Source: Couchioplanes azureus (GTDB taxonomy: Bacteria; Actinomycetota; Actinomycetes; Mycobacteriales; Micromonosporaceae). From it: a stretch of 64,000 bases of DNA. The stretch lies in assembly GCF_014648355.1 (NCBI RefSeq), contig NZ_BMQY01000011.1, forward strand, positions 124,001 to 188,000. Reading direction: 5' to 3'. The position numbers and the translations under genes are program-made. Within the stretch, counting starts at the first letter, position 1. Every line of letters starts with the position of its first letter. A model generated the notes under the pieces. That model worked only from the letters and a program-made list of their open reading frames with translations. It did no database searches and was not told the DNA's origin. Of the stretch, positions 32,068 to 42,752 are shown in pieces.

Positions 32068-34103
32068 GCGGTTCCCCTCCCCGCCGGGCACTGCTGCTGG
32101 GATGCACCACCTTCGCCGACCCCACCCTGGCGTCGTTGCGGTCGCCGCGCCGCGACGTCGAGGACCTGGAACAGGTGCTGAGGCACTCGCGCTCCTGCGG
32201 CTACGACGTCAGCACCGAACTGGACTGCACGAGCCGCACCGCCCAGCGGGCGATCGAGGGCTTCCTGGCACGGGCCCGGACCACCGACGGCATCAACATC
32301 CTCTATCTGTCCTGTCACGGGATCCAGGACGACCGGGGGCGGCTGCACTTCGCGTTCGCGGACACGGAGAAGGAGTATCTGAGCTCCACGTCGGTGTCGG
32401 CCGACTGGGTGCGTGACCGGGTCGACGCGAGCCGGTCGAAGTCGACGCTGATGCTGATCGACTGCTGCTTCAGTGGCGCCTTCATCGACGGCATGCAGGC
32501 CCGGTCGGGCGCCGCCGTGAACGTCGAGTCCCTGGTGACCGGGATTCCGCAGGGGCGCCGCCTGGCGGTCCTGACCGCCTCCGGGGACTCGGAGGTCAGC
32601 CTGGAGGACGCCGCGTCGGCCGAGGTCCGCCCGTCGTACTTCACCGAGGCGATCATCGCCGGCCTGTCCTCCGGCGCCGCCGACCTCAACGGCGACGGCC
32701 GGATCACCGTGGACGAGCTCTACGAGTACGTCTACGACCGGATCCTCACCGGTCCCTCGCCGCAGCGCCCGCGCCGGCTCGGCCTGGGCGAGGGTGCCCT
32801 CGTCGTCGCCGACGGTCTGCCGGCGCGGGAGCAGGCATCTTCCGGGCCGGCACCCGAGCCGTCCACGGCGGAGCCCGCGGCCCGTCCGGCCCCGGCGCCG
32901 CCGGTCCGCGAGCCGCATCCGGCTTCGGCCCCGGCGCGGCAGCCGGCCGTTCTCCGGGTCCAGGGGGTGCTCGGCTACGCGTCGTTCGACGGGCAGTGGG
33001 TGGTGATCGGCAAGGACGGCGTCGGCCAGGCGCACAAGGGCGAGCGCCGGTTCCACGTCGGACGGCTCATCGGCGTCGCGAGCCGGCCGGCGACCCGCCT
33101 CACCCACGGCTTCCTCCAGGTCCTCGTCGAGGGGGTGGAGCCCGCGCCCGTCGCCCGCTTCGGCGCGCACGCCGGCCGGCCGCCGATGGAGGACTTCGCC
33201 TCCATCTCGTTCGCCCACAAGGCCAACGCGGACGTCGAGCGGCTCTGCGCCGCGGTGCAGGCGGCCATCGACGTGGGGCGGGGTGTCCGGCCCGCCGCCG
33301 AGGCGGAGGCCGGGATGGCGGTGCACTCGGCGGTGTCCGGCGACCGGCCTGCCGGCCCCGCGTCGCCCACCGGGACTCCCGGCGGCACACAGACCGCCGG
33401 GAGGCAGGCCGAGGTCGCCGCCGAACCCCGGGCGCAGGCGCAGGCGGGCGAGCGCGCCGGCGCCGAGGCCATGCTGCGCCTGCCCATGGTCGCGGTGGAC
33501 GGTGTGGTGTCCTGCGACTTCGACGTCGTGCGGTGGCTCGCGCCCTGGCGCGAGCAGTGGGCCGCGGGGCGGGAACCGCCGCCCTGGCTGCCGGGCCTCA
33601 CGCGGTGCCTCGGCGAGTACGCGGCCCCGCCGGGCCATCCGGACGCGCACTTTCAGCCGTCGCCGGAGTATCTCGGCGGCTTCCGGGAGGGCCTGCGCCG
33701 GACCTGGCACGGCGCGGCGCACTCCGGCCTCATGCCCGCCGATCGCGAGACACTGCTGCGGTGGCTGGCCCAGCCCCCGCAGGATCCCCGGCTGCCCCCG
33801 GTCCCGGCGACGACCACCATCGCGGATCTCCAGGCGGCCCGCGGCCGGGCCAATCGCCGGGCCGTGTTCCGATGGATCGGCCGTCCGCTGATGTGGCTGT
33901 CCATCGTCCTGCTCGCGGCGATCGAGGTCGTGGCCCTCGTGGACACGCTCCGGGGCGGTGGCCTCCGGGACGAGAACGGCGAACCCTATGCGAACCAGAC
34001 CGCCGCGGCGATCGGCTTGAACGCCTGCTTCGTCGTTCCGCTCGCCCTGCTGGTCACACTGGCGCTCGTGGACCTGCACCGGATGCGGCGTGGGCGACGG
34101 TAG
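32064..34103 (+). CDS. Membrane-anchored caspase-family protease (predicted effector)
   Basis: 679 residues. Residues 5-250 are a C14 caspase-like domain with the catalytic dyad in YLSCHGIQDD (His85) and LMLIDCCFSGAF (Cys135). An EF-hand-like loop DLNGDGRITVDEL (207-219) follows, as in several prokaryotic caspases. A Pro/Ala linker (255-295) leads to a PH/DUF4429-like beta domain (about 297-402: GVLGYASFDGQWVVIGKDGV). After a second low-complexity linker comes a Trp-rich region, and two C-terminal membrane helices (about 605-630 and 645-670). Translation is coupled to the EACC1-like protein. A self-destruct or defence effector acting at the membrane is the favoured inference. Confidence 0.85.
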   Translation: MSGSPPRRALLLGCTTFADPTLASLRSPRRDVEDLEQVLRHSRSCGYDVSTELDCTSRTAQRAIEGFLARARTTDGINILYLSCHGIQDDRGRLHFAFADTEKEYLSSTSVSADWVRDRVDASRSKSTLMLIDCCFSGAFIDGMQARSGAAVNVESLVTGIPQGRRLAVLTASGDSEVSLEDAASAEVRPSYFTEAIIAGLSSGAADLNGDGRITVDELYEYVYDRILTGPSPQRPRRLGLGEGALVVADGLPAREQASSGPAPEPSTAEPAARPAPAPPVREPHPASAPARQPAVLRVQGVLGYASFDGQWVVIGKDGVGQAHKGERRFHVGRLIGVASRPATRLTHGFLQVLVEGVEPAPVARFGAHAGRPPMEDFASISFAHKANADVERLCAAVQAAIDVGRGVRPAAEAEAGMAVHSAVSGDRPAGPASPTGTPGGTQTAGRQAEVAAEPRAQAQAGERAGAEAMLRLPMVAVDGVVSCDFDVVRWLAPWREQWAAGREPPPWLPGLTRCLGEYAAPPGHPDAHFQPSPEYLGGFREGLRRTWHGAAHSGLMPADRETLLRWLAQPPQDPRLPPVPATTTIADLQAARGRANRRAVFRWIGRPLMWLSIVLLAAIEVVALVDTLRGGGLRDENGEPYANQTAAAIGLNACFVVPLALLVTLALVDLHRMRRGRR

Positions 34104-34113
34104 CCGACCTCCC

Positions 34114-34144
34114 GGCCGGCCGGGACGGGACCTCCCGGCCGGCC
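34114..34144. terminator. Bidirectional hairpin between the caspase and glpD genes
   Basis: 12-bp stem (34114-34125 with 34133-34144) and a seven-base loop, between converging genes. The same stretch contains a 16-base direct repeat (34106-34121 and 34129-34144). Confidence 0.65.
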
Positions 34145-34151
34145 CGGCGGG

Positions 34152-35853
34152 TCACTGCAGCTGCAGCGGGACGACGTCGGGGGCGCCGAGGCGGGCGGCG
34201 TCCGCCGTTTCGTCGTCGGGTTGTTCCTGGGATGCGCGTTCCGCCTCCACGCGCAGGCGGTAGTTCTCCACCTCCCGGTCCCGTTGTTCCTTCGTCCAGC
34301 CCAGCACGTCGCCCATCAGGTCGGCGGCCATCGGGGCCGCGGCCACGCCGCGGTCGAAGGTCTCGATGGAGATGCGGGTACGCCGGGTGAGCACGTCCTC
34401 CAGGTGGCGGGCGCCCTCGTGGCCGGCGGCGTACGTGATCTCCGCCCGCAGGTGGTCGTCGGCGCCGTCCAGGGGCCGGCCGAGCGACGGGTTCTCGCGG
34501 ATCAGGTCCAGCAGCTCGTGCACCAGGGAGCCGTACCTCTTGAGCAGATGCTCGACGCGGGCCACGTGCAGGCCCGACTCCTCGGCCAGCACCCGGCGGC
34601 GGTTCCACAGTGCCGTGTAGCCCTCCGCGCCGAGCAGGGGTACGCGTTCGGTGCACGAGCGGGGCACCGAGCGGCCGAGGCCGTGGACCGCCGCGTCGAT
34701 CGCGTCCCGGGCCATCACGCGGTACGTGGTGTACTTGCCGCCCGCCACCACGACGAGACCCGGGACCGGGCTGGCGACCGTGTGCTCGCGCGACAGCTTC
34801 GAGGTCGACTCCGACTCGCCGGACAGCAGCGGGCGCAGGCCGGCGTAGACGCCCTGGACGTCGCTGCGGTCCAGCGGGGTGGCCAGCACCTGGTTCACCT
34901 GGTTCAGCAGGTAGTCGATGTCGGTGCTGGACGCCGCCGGGTGGGACTTGTCCAGGGCCCAGTCGGTGTCCGTGGTGCCGATGATCCAGTGCCGGCCCCA
35001 CGGGATGACGAAGAGCACGCTGGTCGGCGTACGGGTGATCAGGCCCGTCGACGACTGGATCCGGTCGCGCGGCACCACCAGGTGGATGCCCTTGCTCGCG
35101 CGGACGTGGAACTGGCCGCGCTCGCCGACCAGCGCCTGGGTGTCGTCCGTCCACACGCCGGTGGCGTTGACGACCTGCTGGGCGCGGATCTCGAAGGTGC
35201 GGTCGTGCTCCAGGTCGTGCACGCGGACGCCGGTGACGCGCTCGCCCTCGCGCAGGAAACCCACCACCTCCGCGCGCGACGCCACGTGGGCACCGTACGA
35301 CGCCGCCGTGCGGGCCAGGAACATGGTGTGCCGGGCGTCGTCGATCTGGGCGTCGTAATACTGCAGCGCACCGACCAGGGAGTCCTTCTTCAGGGCCGGG
35401 GCGGCCCGCAGCGCGCCGCGGCGCGACAGGTTGCGGTGCCGGGGCAGCCCGCCGCTGGCGGTGGCCATCAGGTCGTAGAGCTGCACGCCGGTGCCCGCGT
35501 ACAGCCGTTCCCAGACCCGGTGTTGCAGCGGGTAGAGGAACGGCACCGGGCGGGTCAGGTGCGGCGCCAGCCGTTGCAGGATCAGGCCGCGCTCCCGCAG
35601 CGCCTCGCGGACCAGCGCGAAGTCGAGCATCTCCAGGTAGCGCAGTCCACCGTGGATGAGCTTGCTGGAGCGGCTGGAGGTGCCCGACGCGAAGTCGCGC
35701 GCCTCGACGAGCCCGACGGACAGGCCGCGGGTGGCGGCGTCGAGCGCGCAACCCGCGCCCGTCACGCCGCCACCCACGACCAGGACGTCCAGCTCGCCCT
35801 CGGCCATGGCGGTCAGGGCCGCCTCACGGCCGGCGGGGGAGAGAGCTGTGTTG

Positions 35854-35861
<8 letters not shown>
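34152..35861 (-). CDS. glpD: Glycerol-3-phosphate dehydrogenase (FAD, respiratory)
   Basis: 569 residues. It oxidises glycerol-3-phosphate to dihydroxyacetone phosphate and feeds electrons to menaquinone at the membrane. The FAD motif is DVLVVGGGVTGAGCALDAAT (residues 25-44). GlpD signatures follow: SSRSSKLIHGGLRYLE, NATGVWTDD, IPWGRHWIIGTTDTDW, YAGLRPLL and VVAGGKYTTYRVMA. A C-terminal helical domain completes it. The ATG at 35861 overlaps the end of glpK by eight bases, so it is the last gene of a glpFKD operon. The gene converges on the caspase gene. Confidence 0.94.
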
Positions 35862-37363
<1,502 letters not shown>

Positions 37364-37371
<8 letters not shown>

Positions 37372-38200
37372 GTCGTGCCTCCACGGTCTCGGGGGTGTCG
37401 GGTAGGCGGCCCGGTTCGGGGGCGTCTTCCTTGGGCAGGAACCGTCCGACCAGCGCCTTGTAGAGCCCGGCGCCGAGCAGACCGCCCAGAATCGGTGCCA
37501 CGATCGGTATCCAGAAATACAGGTAGCCGGTCTGGTCGCGGAACGCCCCGCCGTACCCGGTGAAGAAGCTCGCCAGGCGCGGGCCGAAGTCGCGGGCGGG
37601 GTTGATGGCGTAGCCGGCGTTGGTGCCCCAGGCCATGCCGATGGCGACCACGAGCAGGCCGATGACGAACGGTGCGAGGTTCGCCGCCGGGGGAGTGCCG
37701 GCCGCGTCGGTGATCGCCAGGATCAGGAACAGCAGGATGGCCGTACCGATGATCTGGTCCCGGAAGGCGCCCCACTCATCGACGGGAAGTGTCCCGTTTC
37801 CCGGCAGGGTGGAAAAGACGCCCTGCGTCTTGATGGTCAGGTCGGGGTCCGCCTGGTGCAGGACCTCGGTGTAGTTCCATCGCACCAGCAGCGCGGCGAC
37901 GAACGCGCCGAGGGTCTGGGCGAGGCAGTAGGGAGCCACCTTGCGCCACTCGAAGCCCTTGAAGGCCGCGAGCGCGATGGTGACGGCGGGGTTGAGGTGT
38001 GCGCCGCTGATGCGTCCGGCGACATAGACGCCGAGCATCACGCCCAGGCCCCAGGCCCAGGCGATGCTGTCATGATCGCCGATGCCGCCGCCCACGACCT
38101 GCGCGACGACACCGACCCCGAAGAGAATGAGGATCATCGTTCCGGCGAACTCTGCGGCAAGTTCGCCGGCGAGACCCGGAATCTTCAAGCGTGCTGCCAT
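37364..38200 (-). CDS. glpF: Glycerol uptake facilitator (MIP/aquaglyceroporin)
   Basis: 278 residues with six membrane helices and two half-helices. The two NPA-type motifs are SGAHLNPAVTIAL and GYAINPARDFGPRL. The Asp after the second NPA is typical of glycerol-conducting members. The start MAARLKIPGLAGELAAEF is chosen at 38200 because homology begins there; the ribosome site is poor. It is the first gene of glpFKD. The 106-base gap to the divergent IclR gene holds a clear palindromic array. Confidence 0.92.
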
Positions 38201-38237
38201 GCCGAAGAAGCTATGAAGGGCGTCACAGCGCGGCAAT

Positions 38238-38262
38238 GAACGTCGTTCGGCATTGTCGAACG
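38238..38262. promoter_or_regulatory. GylR/IclR operator candidate between glpF and its regulator
   Basis: Three linked half-sites: GAACG-T-CGTTC (38238-38248) and CGTTCG-N7-CGAACG (38244-38262). The array lies midway, about 44 bases from both the glpF and IclR start codons. It can control both directions. Confidence 0.65.
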
Positions 38263-38293
38263 GGAACCGATGAGCCCGGGTTACGTCGTGGCA

Positions 38294-38299
38294 TAGAGT
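38294..38299 (+). promoter_or_regulatory. Candidate -10 element (TAGAGT) of the IclR gene, leaderless spacing
   Basis: TAGAGT ends seven bases before the GTG at 38307, and no Shine-Dalgarno is present. Same arrangement as at 2087-2092. Confidence 0.4.
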
Positions 38300-38306
38300 C
38301 CGTAAC

Positions 38307-39062
38307 GTGCCCGGAACGGTCCAGTCGATCGAGCGAGCTGCCGCGATCCTGCGGATGCTCGCCGGCGGCTCGGGGCGGCTCGGGCTCGGTGAGATAGCCC
38401 GCTCGCTCGATCTGGCGAAGGGTACGGTGCACGGGATCCTGCGCACGTTGCAGCACGTCGGCTTCGTGGAGCAGGACCGGGCGTCGGGCCACTACCAGCT
38501 CGGTGCCGCGCTGCTGCACCTGGGCACGAGCTATCTGGACATCAACGAGCTGCGGTCCCGCTCCATCAACTGGGCGGACCCGCTGGCGGCACGCTCCGGC
38601 GAGGCCGTCCGGATCGGCACGGTCCTGGAGGGACGCGTGCTGGTCGTGCACCACGTGTTCCGTCCCGACGACACGTTCCAGACCCTGGACATCGGCTCAC
38701 TCCTGCCGCTGCACGCGACCGCGCTCGGCAAGGTGCTGCTGGCGTACCGGGCGGCCCGCCCACCGGAGTCGCCCGAGCGCTTCACGCACCGCACGGTCGT
38801 GGCACCCCGGGAGCTCGCCGCGGAGCTGGACAAAGTACGCGAGGCGGGGTGGGCCGCCGACATCGAGGAGTACACCGTCGGCGAGGCGGCCGTCGCCGCG
38901 CCGATCCGCGGATACGGCGGCCTGGTCGTCGGCGCCATCGGCGTCTCGGGCCTGGTCGAGCGGATCTGCGACAGCAGGTACCGGCCACGGCCGAAACTGG
39001 TCGGATACGTCCGCGACGCCGCCCGGGCGGTCTCCCGCGACCTGGGAGCCGCCCGGCACTGA
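38307..39062 (+). CDS. gylR: IclR-family regulator, probable glycerol operon repressor (GylR)
   Basis: 251 residues. The N-terminal winged helix covers about residues 5-65 (VQSIERAAAILRMLAGGSG, LGEIARSLDLAKGTVHGIL). The C-terminal effector domain contains GRVLVVHHVF, LPLHATALGKVLLAY and the late GVSGLVERI. In Streptomyces the homologous GylR represses the glycerol operon and is released by glycerol-3-phosphate. The divergent glpFKD and the downstream glycerol kinase support the same role. The start is GTG 38307. The gene is 19 bases before the second glycerol kinase gene. Confidence 0.9.
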   Translation: MPGTVQSIERAAAILRMLAGGSGRLGLGEIARSLDLAKGTVHGILRTLQHVGFVEQDRASGHYQLGAALLHLGTSYLDINELRSRSINWADPLAARSGEAVRIGTVLEGRVLVVHHVFRPDDTFQTLDIGSLLPLHATALGKVLLAYRAARPPESPERFTHRTVVAPRELAAELDKVREAGWAADIEEYTVGEAAVAAPIRGYGGLVVGAIGVSGLVERICDSRYRPRPKLVGYVRDAARAVSRDLGAARH

Positions 39063-39081
39063 GCAGCAGAGGGAGGGCCTC

Positions 39082-40581
39082 GTGACCGAGCGCTTCGTGG
39101 TCGCGATCGACCAGGGAACCACGTCGACGCGGTGCATCGTGTTCGACCGGCGCGGCCAGCTCGTGTCCCTCGCCCAGCAGGAGCACAAGCAGTTCTTCCC
39201 GAAGCCCGGCTGGGTCGAGCACGACGCCGCGGAGATCTGGCGCAACGTGGAACGCCTGGCCCCGCTCGCGCTGCGCCGCGCCGGCATCACCCTGGACCAG
39301 GTCGCCGCGGTCGGCATCGCCAACCAGCGGGAGACCACGGTGCTCTGGGACCGGCGTACGGGCGCCCCGATCGGCCGCGCGCTGGTCTGGCAGGACACCC
39401 GCACCGACTCGCTGGTGCACCGCCTGCTCGCCGAGCCGGGCGCCGAGCAGGTGCAGCAGCGGTCGGCGCTGCCGCTGGCCACGTACTTCTCCGGGCCGCG
39501 GCTGCGCTGGATGCTGGACCACACCCCGGGCCTGCAGGAGCGGGCGGAACGCGGCGAGGTCCTGTTCGGCACGATGGAGACCTGGCTGATCTGGAAGCTG
39601 ACCGGCGGCGAGGTGCACGCCACCGACGTGACCAACGCCAGCCGCACCAACCTGCTCGACGTGCACACCCTCGACTGGTCGCCCGAGGCGCTGCGCTTCT
39701 TCGGCATCCCGCGGGCCATGCTGCCCGAGGTCAGGCCGTCGGTGGAGGTCTTCGGCACGGCGACGGAGGCCTTTCCGGGGGTACGGATCGGCGCCGCGCT
39801 CGGCGACCAGCAGGCGGCGCTGTTCGGCCAGACCTGCTTCACGCCCGGAGAGGCCAAGTGCACGTACGGCACCGGCAGCTTCCTGCTGCTGAACACCGGC
39901 ACGGAGCTGGTGCGCTCGGACAACGGGCTGCTCAGCACGGTCGCGTACCAGATCGGCGGCGAGCCGGCCCACTTCGCGCTGGAGGGCTCGATCGCCATCA
40001 CCGGCTCGCTGGTGCAGTGGTTCCGCGACCAGCTCGAGCTGATCACCAGCGCTCCGGAGATCGAGACGCTGGCGCGGACGGTCACGGACAACGGCGGCTG
40101 CTACATCGTCCCGGCGTTCTCCGGCCTGTACGCCCCGCACTGGCGCTCGGAGGCGCGCGGCGTGATCGTCGGGCTGACCTCGTACATCACCAAGGGTCAC
40201 CTGGCCCGGGCCGTGCTGGAGGCGACGGCCTGGCAGACCCGCGAGGTGGTGGACGCGATGAACGCCGACTCCGGGCTGACGCTGAAGACGCTGAAGGTCG
40301 ACGGCGGGATGACGGCGGACAACCTGCTCATGCAGTACATCGCGGATGTCCTGGACGTGCCGGTGGTGCGCCCGCTCGCGTCGGAGACGGTGTCGCTCGG
40401 CGCGGCGTACGCGGCGGGCCTGGCCGTGGGCCACTGGCCGGACCTGGAGGACCTGCGGCGCAACTGGCACCGTGCGGCACAGTGGCTCCCGGCGATGGAC
40501 CCGCGACGGCGCGACACCGAGTACGCGAACTGGCGGCGCGCCGTCGAGCGCACCTTCGACTGGATCCAGCCGGACTGCTAA
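39082..40581 (+). CDS. glpK2: Second glycerol kinase
   Basis: 499 residues from GTG 39082, with GGGAGG at 39071-39076. It is a full FGGY kinase with FVVAIDQGTTSTRCIVFD, VGIANQRETTVLWDRRTGAP, GAALGDQQAALFGQ, KCTYGTGSFLLLNTG and LKVDGGMTADNLLMQYIADV. It is homologous along its whole length to the product at 35854-37371 but clearly diverged, so this is not a recent local duplication. It appears co-transcribed with the IclR regulator. Whether both kinases use glycerol, or one prefers another polyol, cannot be told from sequence. All substrate-region motifs look intact. Confidence 0.93.
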   Translation: MTERFVVAIDQGTTSTRCIVFDRRGQLVSLAQQEHKQFFPKPGWVEHDAAEIWRNVERLAPLALRRAGITLDQVAAVGIANQRETTVLWDRRTGAPIGRALVWQDTRTDSLVHRLLAEPGAEQVQQRSALPLATYFSGPRLRWMLDHTPGLQERAERGEVLFGTMETWLIWKLTGGEVHATDVTNASRTNLLDVHTLDWSPEALRFFGIPRAMLPEVRPSVEVFGTATEAFPGVRIGAALGDQQAALFGQTCFTPGEAKCTYGTGSFLLLNTGTELVRSDNGLLSTVAYQIGGEPAHFALEGSIAITGSLVQWFRDQLELITSAPEIETLARTVTDNGGCYIVPAFSGLYAPHWRSEARGVIVGLTSYITKGHLARAVLEATAWQTREVVDAMNADSGLTLKTLKVDGGMTADNLLMQYIADVLDVPVVRPLASETVSLGAAYAAGLAVGHWPDLEDLRRNWHRAAQWLPAMDPRRRDTEYANWRRAVERTFDWIQPDC

Positions 40582-40613
40582 GGTTTCCCCGTCGCCGGGC
40601 AACCGGGCGGCGT

Positions 40614-40686
40614 GCGGACGTAGCGCAGCTGGTAGCGCATCACCTTGCCAAGGTGAGGGTCGCGGGTTCGAATCCCGTCGTCCGCT
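40614..40686 (+). tRNA. tRNA-Gly (anticodon GCC)
   Basis: Full cloverleaf: acceptor GCGGACG paired with CGTCCGC, a D-arm with GCGC pairs, and anticodon stem TCACC/GGTGA. The loop TTGCCAA gives anticodon GCC (40647-40649). The T-arm is GCGGG-TTCGAAT-CCCGT, with discriminator T. CCA is not encoded. It lies 32 bases after glpK2 and 10 bases before the end of the converging acyl-CoA dehydrogenase gene. No duplicated 3' end (att-like) was found in the window. Confidence 0.95.
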
Positions 40687-40696
40687 CTCTTCCCCC

Positions 40697-41848
40697 TCAG
40701 ACGAAGGCGCTCAGCCCCGTGACCGCCCGGCCCACGATCATCGTGTTGATCTCGCGCGTGCCCTCGTAGGAGTAGAGCGCCTCCGCGTCCGCCACGAACC
40801 GGCCGATGTCGTAGTCGAGCACGATGCCGTTGCCGGCGAGCAGCTCCCGCGCCCAGCCCACCACCTCCCGCATCCGCGTCGTCGTGTACGCCTTCGCCAG
40901 CGCCGAGTGCTCGTCCCGGAACTCGCCCGCGTCCTGCAGCTGGGCCAGGCGCACGCACATGCCCATCGCGCCGGTCACGTTGCCCAGCATGCGCACCAGC
41001 AGGTCCTGCACGAGCTGGAACCCGCCGATCGGGCGGCCGAACTGCTCGCGCTCCTTCGCATACTTCAGCGCGATCTCGTACGCGGCCAGCATCACCCCGA
41101 CGGCCTCCCACGCCACACCGCTGCGAGTCTGGCGCAACACCTTGGCCGTGTCCTTGAAGGAGCGCGCGTTCTGCAGCCGGTCGGCCTCCGGCACCTCGCA
41201 CCCGGTCAGCGTGATGTCGGCATTCTGCACGGTCCGCAGCGCGATCTTGTTCTCGATCCGGGTCGCCGCGAAGCCCGGGTTGTCCTTGTCCACCACGAAG
41301 CCCTTGACCTGGTCGTCCGCGACGTCCCGGGCCCAGACCACGACGAGGTCGGCGAACGTCCCGTTGCCGATCCACCGCTTCCGGCCGTCGAGGATCCAGC
41401 GGTCGCCGTCCCGCCGGGCGGTGGTACGCAGGCCCGCGGCCACATCCGACCCGCCGGTGGGCTCGGTGAGAGCGAAGGCGCCGATCTTCTCGAACGTCCG
41501 CATCCGCGGCAGCCAGCGCTCCCGCTGCTCCGCCGAGCCGCAGGTCTCGATGCTGCCCATGGCCAGCCCCGAATGCACGCCGAAGAACGTGGCCATCGAC
41601 GCGTCCGCGTGGGCCATCTCCAACGCGATCCATCCGGAGAGCAGGTTCGAGTGCTTGGCCCCGGCGATGCCGAGATCGGCGAAACCCTTGACGAGCGGGA
41701 AGGGGAACTCGGCCCGCGCCCAGTGGTCGTTGGCCACCGGGACCACCTCGGCGGCGAGGAAGTCCCGGACACGCCTCACCACCTCGGCGTCCTCGGGGGT
41801 CAGCAGGTCCTGGAAGCGGTAGAGGTCACCCGCGAGCAGCTCAGACAT
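40697..41848 (-). CDS. Acyl-CoA dehydrogenase (glutaryl-CoA dehydrogenase-like), last gene of the NRPS operon
   Basis: 383 residues, FAD-dependent. Signatures: FALTEPTGGSDVAAGLRTTA, RKRWIGNGTFADLVVVWARD, KYAKEREQFGRPIGGFQLVQ and SYEGTREINTMIVGRAVTG, the last with the catalytic-base Glu. The start overlaps the SDR stop by eight bases, so it is read in the same mRNA as the NRPS. In that setting it may desaturate the acyl chain or a carrier-bound intermediate. Alternatively it is a primary-metabolism enzyme that merely ends the operon. The closest general relatives are glutaryl-CoA dehydrogenases, but substrate residues cannot be judged here. Confidence 0.88.
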   Translation of the reverse strand: MSELLAGDLYRFQDLLTPEDAEVVRRVRDFLAAEVVPVANDHWARAEFPFPLVKGFADLGIAGAKHSNLLSGWIALEMAHADASMATFFGVHSGLAMGSIETCGSAEQRERWLPRMRTFEKIGAFALTEPTGGSDVAAGLRTTARRDGDRWILDGRKRWIGNGTFADLVVVWARDVADDQVKGFVVDKDNPGFAATRIENKIALRTVQNADITLTGCEVPEADRLQNARSFKDTAKVLRQTRSGVAWEAVGVMLAAYEIALKYAKEREQFGRPIGGFQLVQDLLVRMLGNVTGAMGMCVRLAQLQDAGEFRDEHSALAKAYTTTRMREVVGWARELLAGNGIVLDYDIGRFVADAEALYSYEGTREINTMIVGRAVTGLSAFV

Positions 41849-42752
41849 GCGCGCCCTGATACCCAGACGATCCAGTCGCTAGACGTCGATCACCGACGAT
41901 GGTGGCGAAGGCCGCGTCCAGCACCCGGTCGGGCAGGACGCGGGACAGCACGCTGGTCAGTCGCGAGTCGCGGCCGACGCGGTACCGCGACTTCGGGCGC
42001 CGGGCGGTCAACGCGTGCGCGACGGCGTCGGCGAAGGCCTCCGGCCGGGTGGCGCTCGCCCTGGCCCGCCGGTCGTTGGCTGCCAGGAACCGCAGGAAGC
42101 ACGCGCGATACAGTTCGGCCACCTCCGCCGGTGCCCCGTCCAGAGTGCGGTGTCCCACCTCGGACACCTTCTCCCAGATCGGTGTCCTGATGGCGCCCGG
42201 CTGCACGACCGAGACGCCGACGCCGAAGGGCCGCAGCTCACGCCGGAGGGCGTCGCTGTAGCCCTCCTTGGCGAACTGCGAGGCGGCGTAGGCGCCCAGG
42301 TAGGGACTGGCGATCCGGCCGAGACCGGAACTGACGTTGACGATCCGCCCGTGGGCCATGCGCACCAGGGGCAGGCTGGCCCGGATCACCGCGTGGTGGC
42401 CGATCAGGTTGGTCTCCAGCTGGTGGCGCAGCTGATCGGCGGACACGCACTCCAGCGGCGCCGAGACGCAGATGCCGGCGTTGTTGACCAGCCCCCAGAG
42501 GCCATGGGCGCCGACCTGCGCCGACACCAGCGCCACGGCCTGCGCGACGGACTCCTCGCGGGTCACGTCGAGCAGGACGGGACTCAGCCGCGGGGACGAC
42601 GCGGCCCGCAGCGCCTCCGCGTCGGCCTCGCGGCGGACGCCGGCGAAGACCTGGAAACCGAGGTGGTCCAGGTGGCGGGCGCACGCGCGGCCCAGTCCCG
42701 TGGACGCACCCGACACGAGGACCGCGCGGCCCTTTTCGACCTGCTCAGACAA
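41841..42752 (-). CDS. SDR-family oxidoreductase with Gln replacing the catalytic Lys
   Basis: 303 residues from a TTG start at 42752 (GAGGAGGG upstream). The Rossmann motif is VSGASTGLGRACARHL (residues 12-27), and the structural motif is WGLVNNAGI. The active site reads VSSGLGRIASPYLGAYAASQ: Ser and Tyr are present, but the normal YxxxK lysine is Gln (codon CAG on the gene strand), with a Lys three residues further. The C-terminal region resembles the retinol/steroid dehydrogenase-like classical SDRs. It overlaps its neighbours by eight bases on each side. It may have altered chemistry or only bind NAD(P). Confidence 0.85.
   Translation of the reverse strand: MSEQVEKGRAVLVSGASTGLGRACARHLDHLGFQVFAGVRREADAEALRAASSPRLSPVLLDVTREESVAQAVALVSAQVGAHGLWGLVNNAGICVSAPLECVSADQLRHQLETNLIGHHAVIRASLPLVRMAHGRIVNVSSGLGRIASPYLGAYAASQFAKEGYSDALRRELRPFGVGVSVVQPGAIRTPIWEKVSEVGHRTLDGAPAEVAELYRACFLRFLAANDRRARASATRPEAFADAVAHALTARRPKSRYRVGRDSRLTSVLSRVLPDRVLDAAFATIVGDRRLATGSSGYQGAHV

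Noticed and set aside
40614..40686. tRNA-Gly as an integration site for a genomic island containing the NRPS operon
   Set aside because: No repeat of the tRNA 3' end, integrase or change in codon style was seen in the window.
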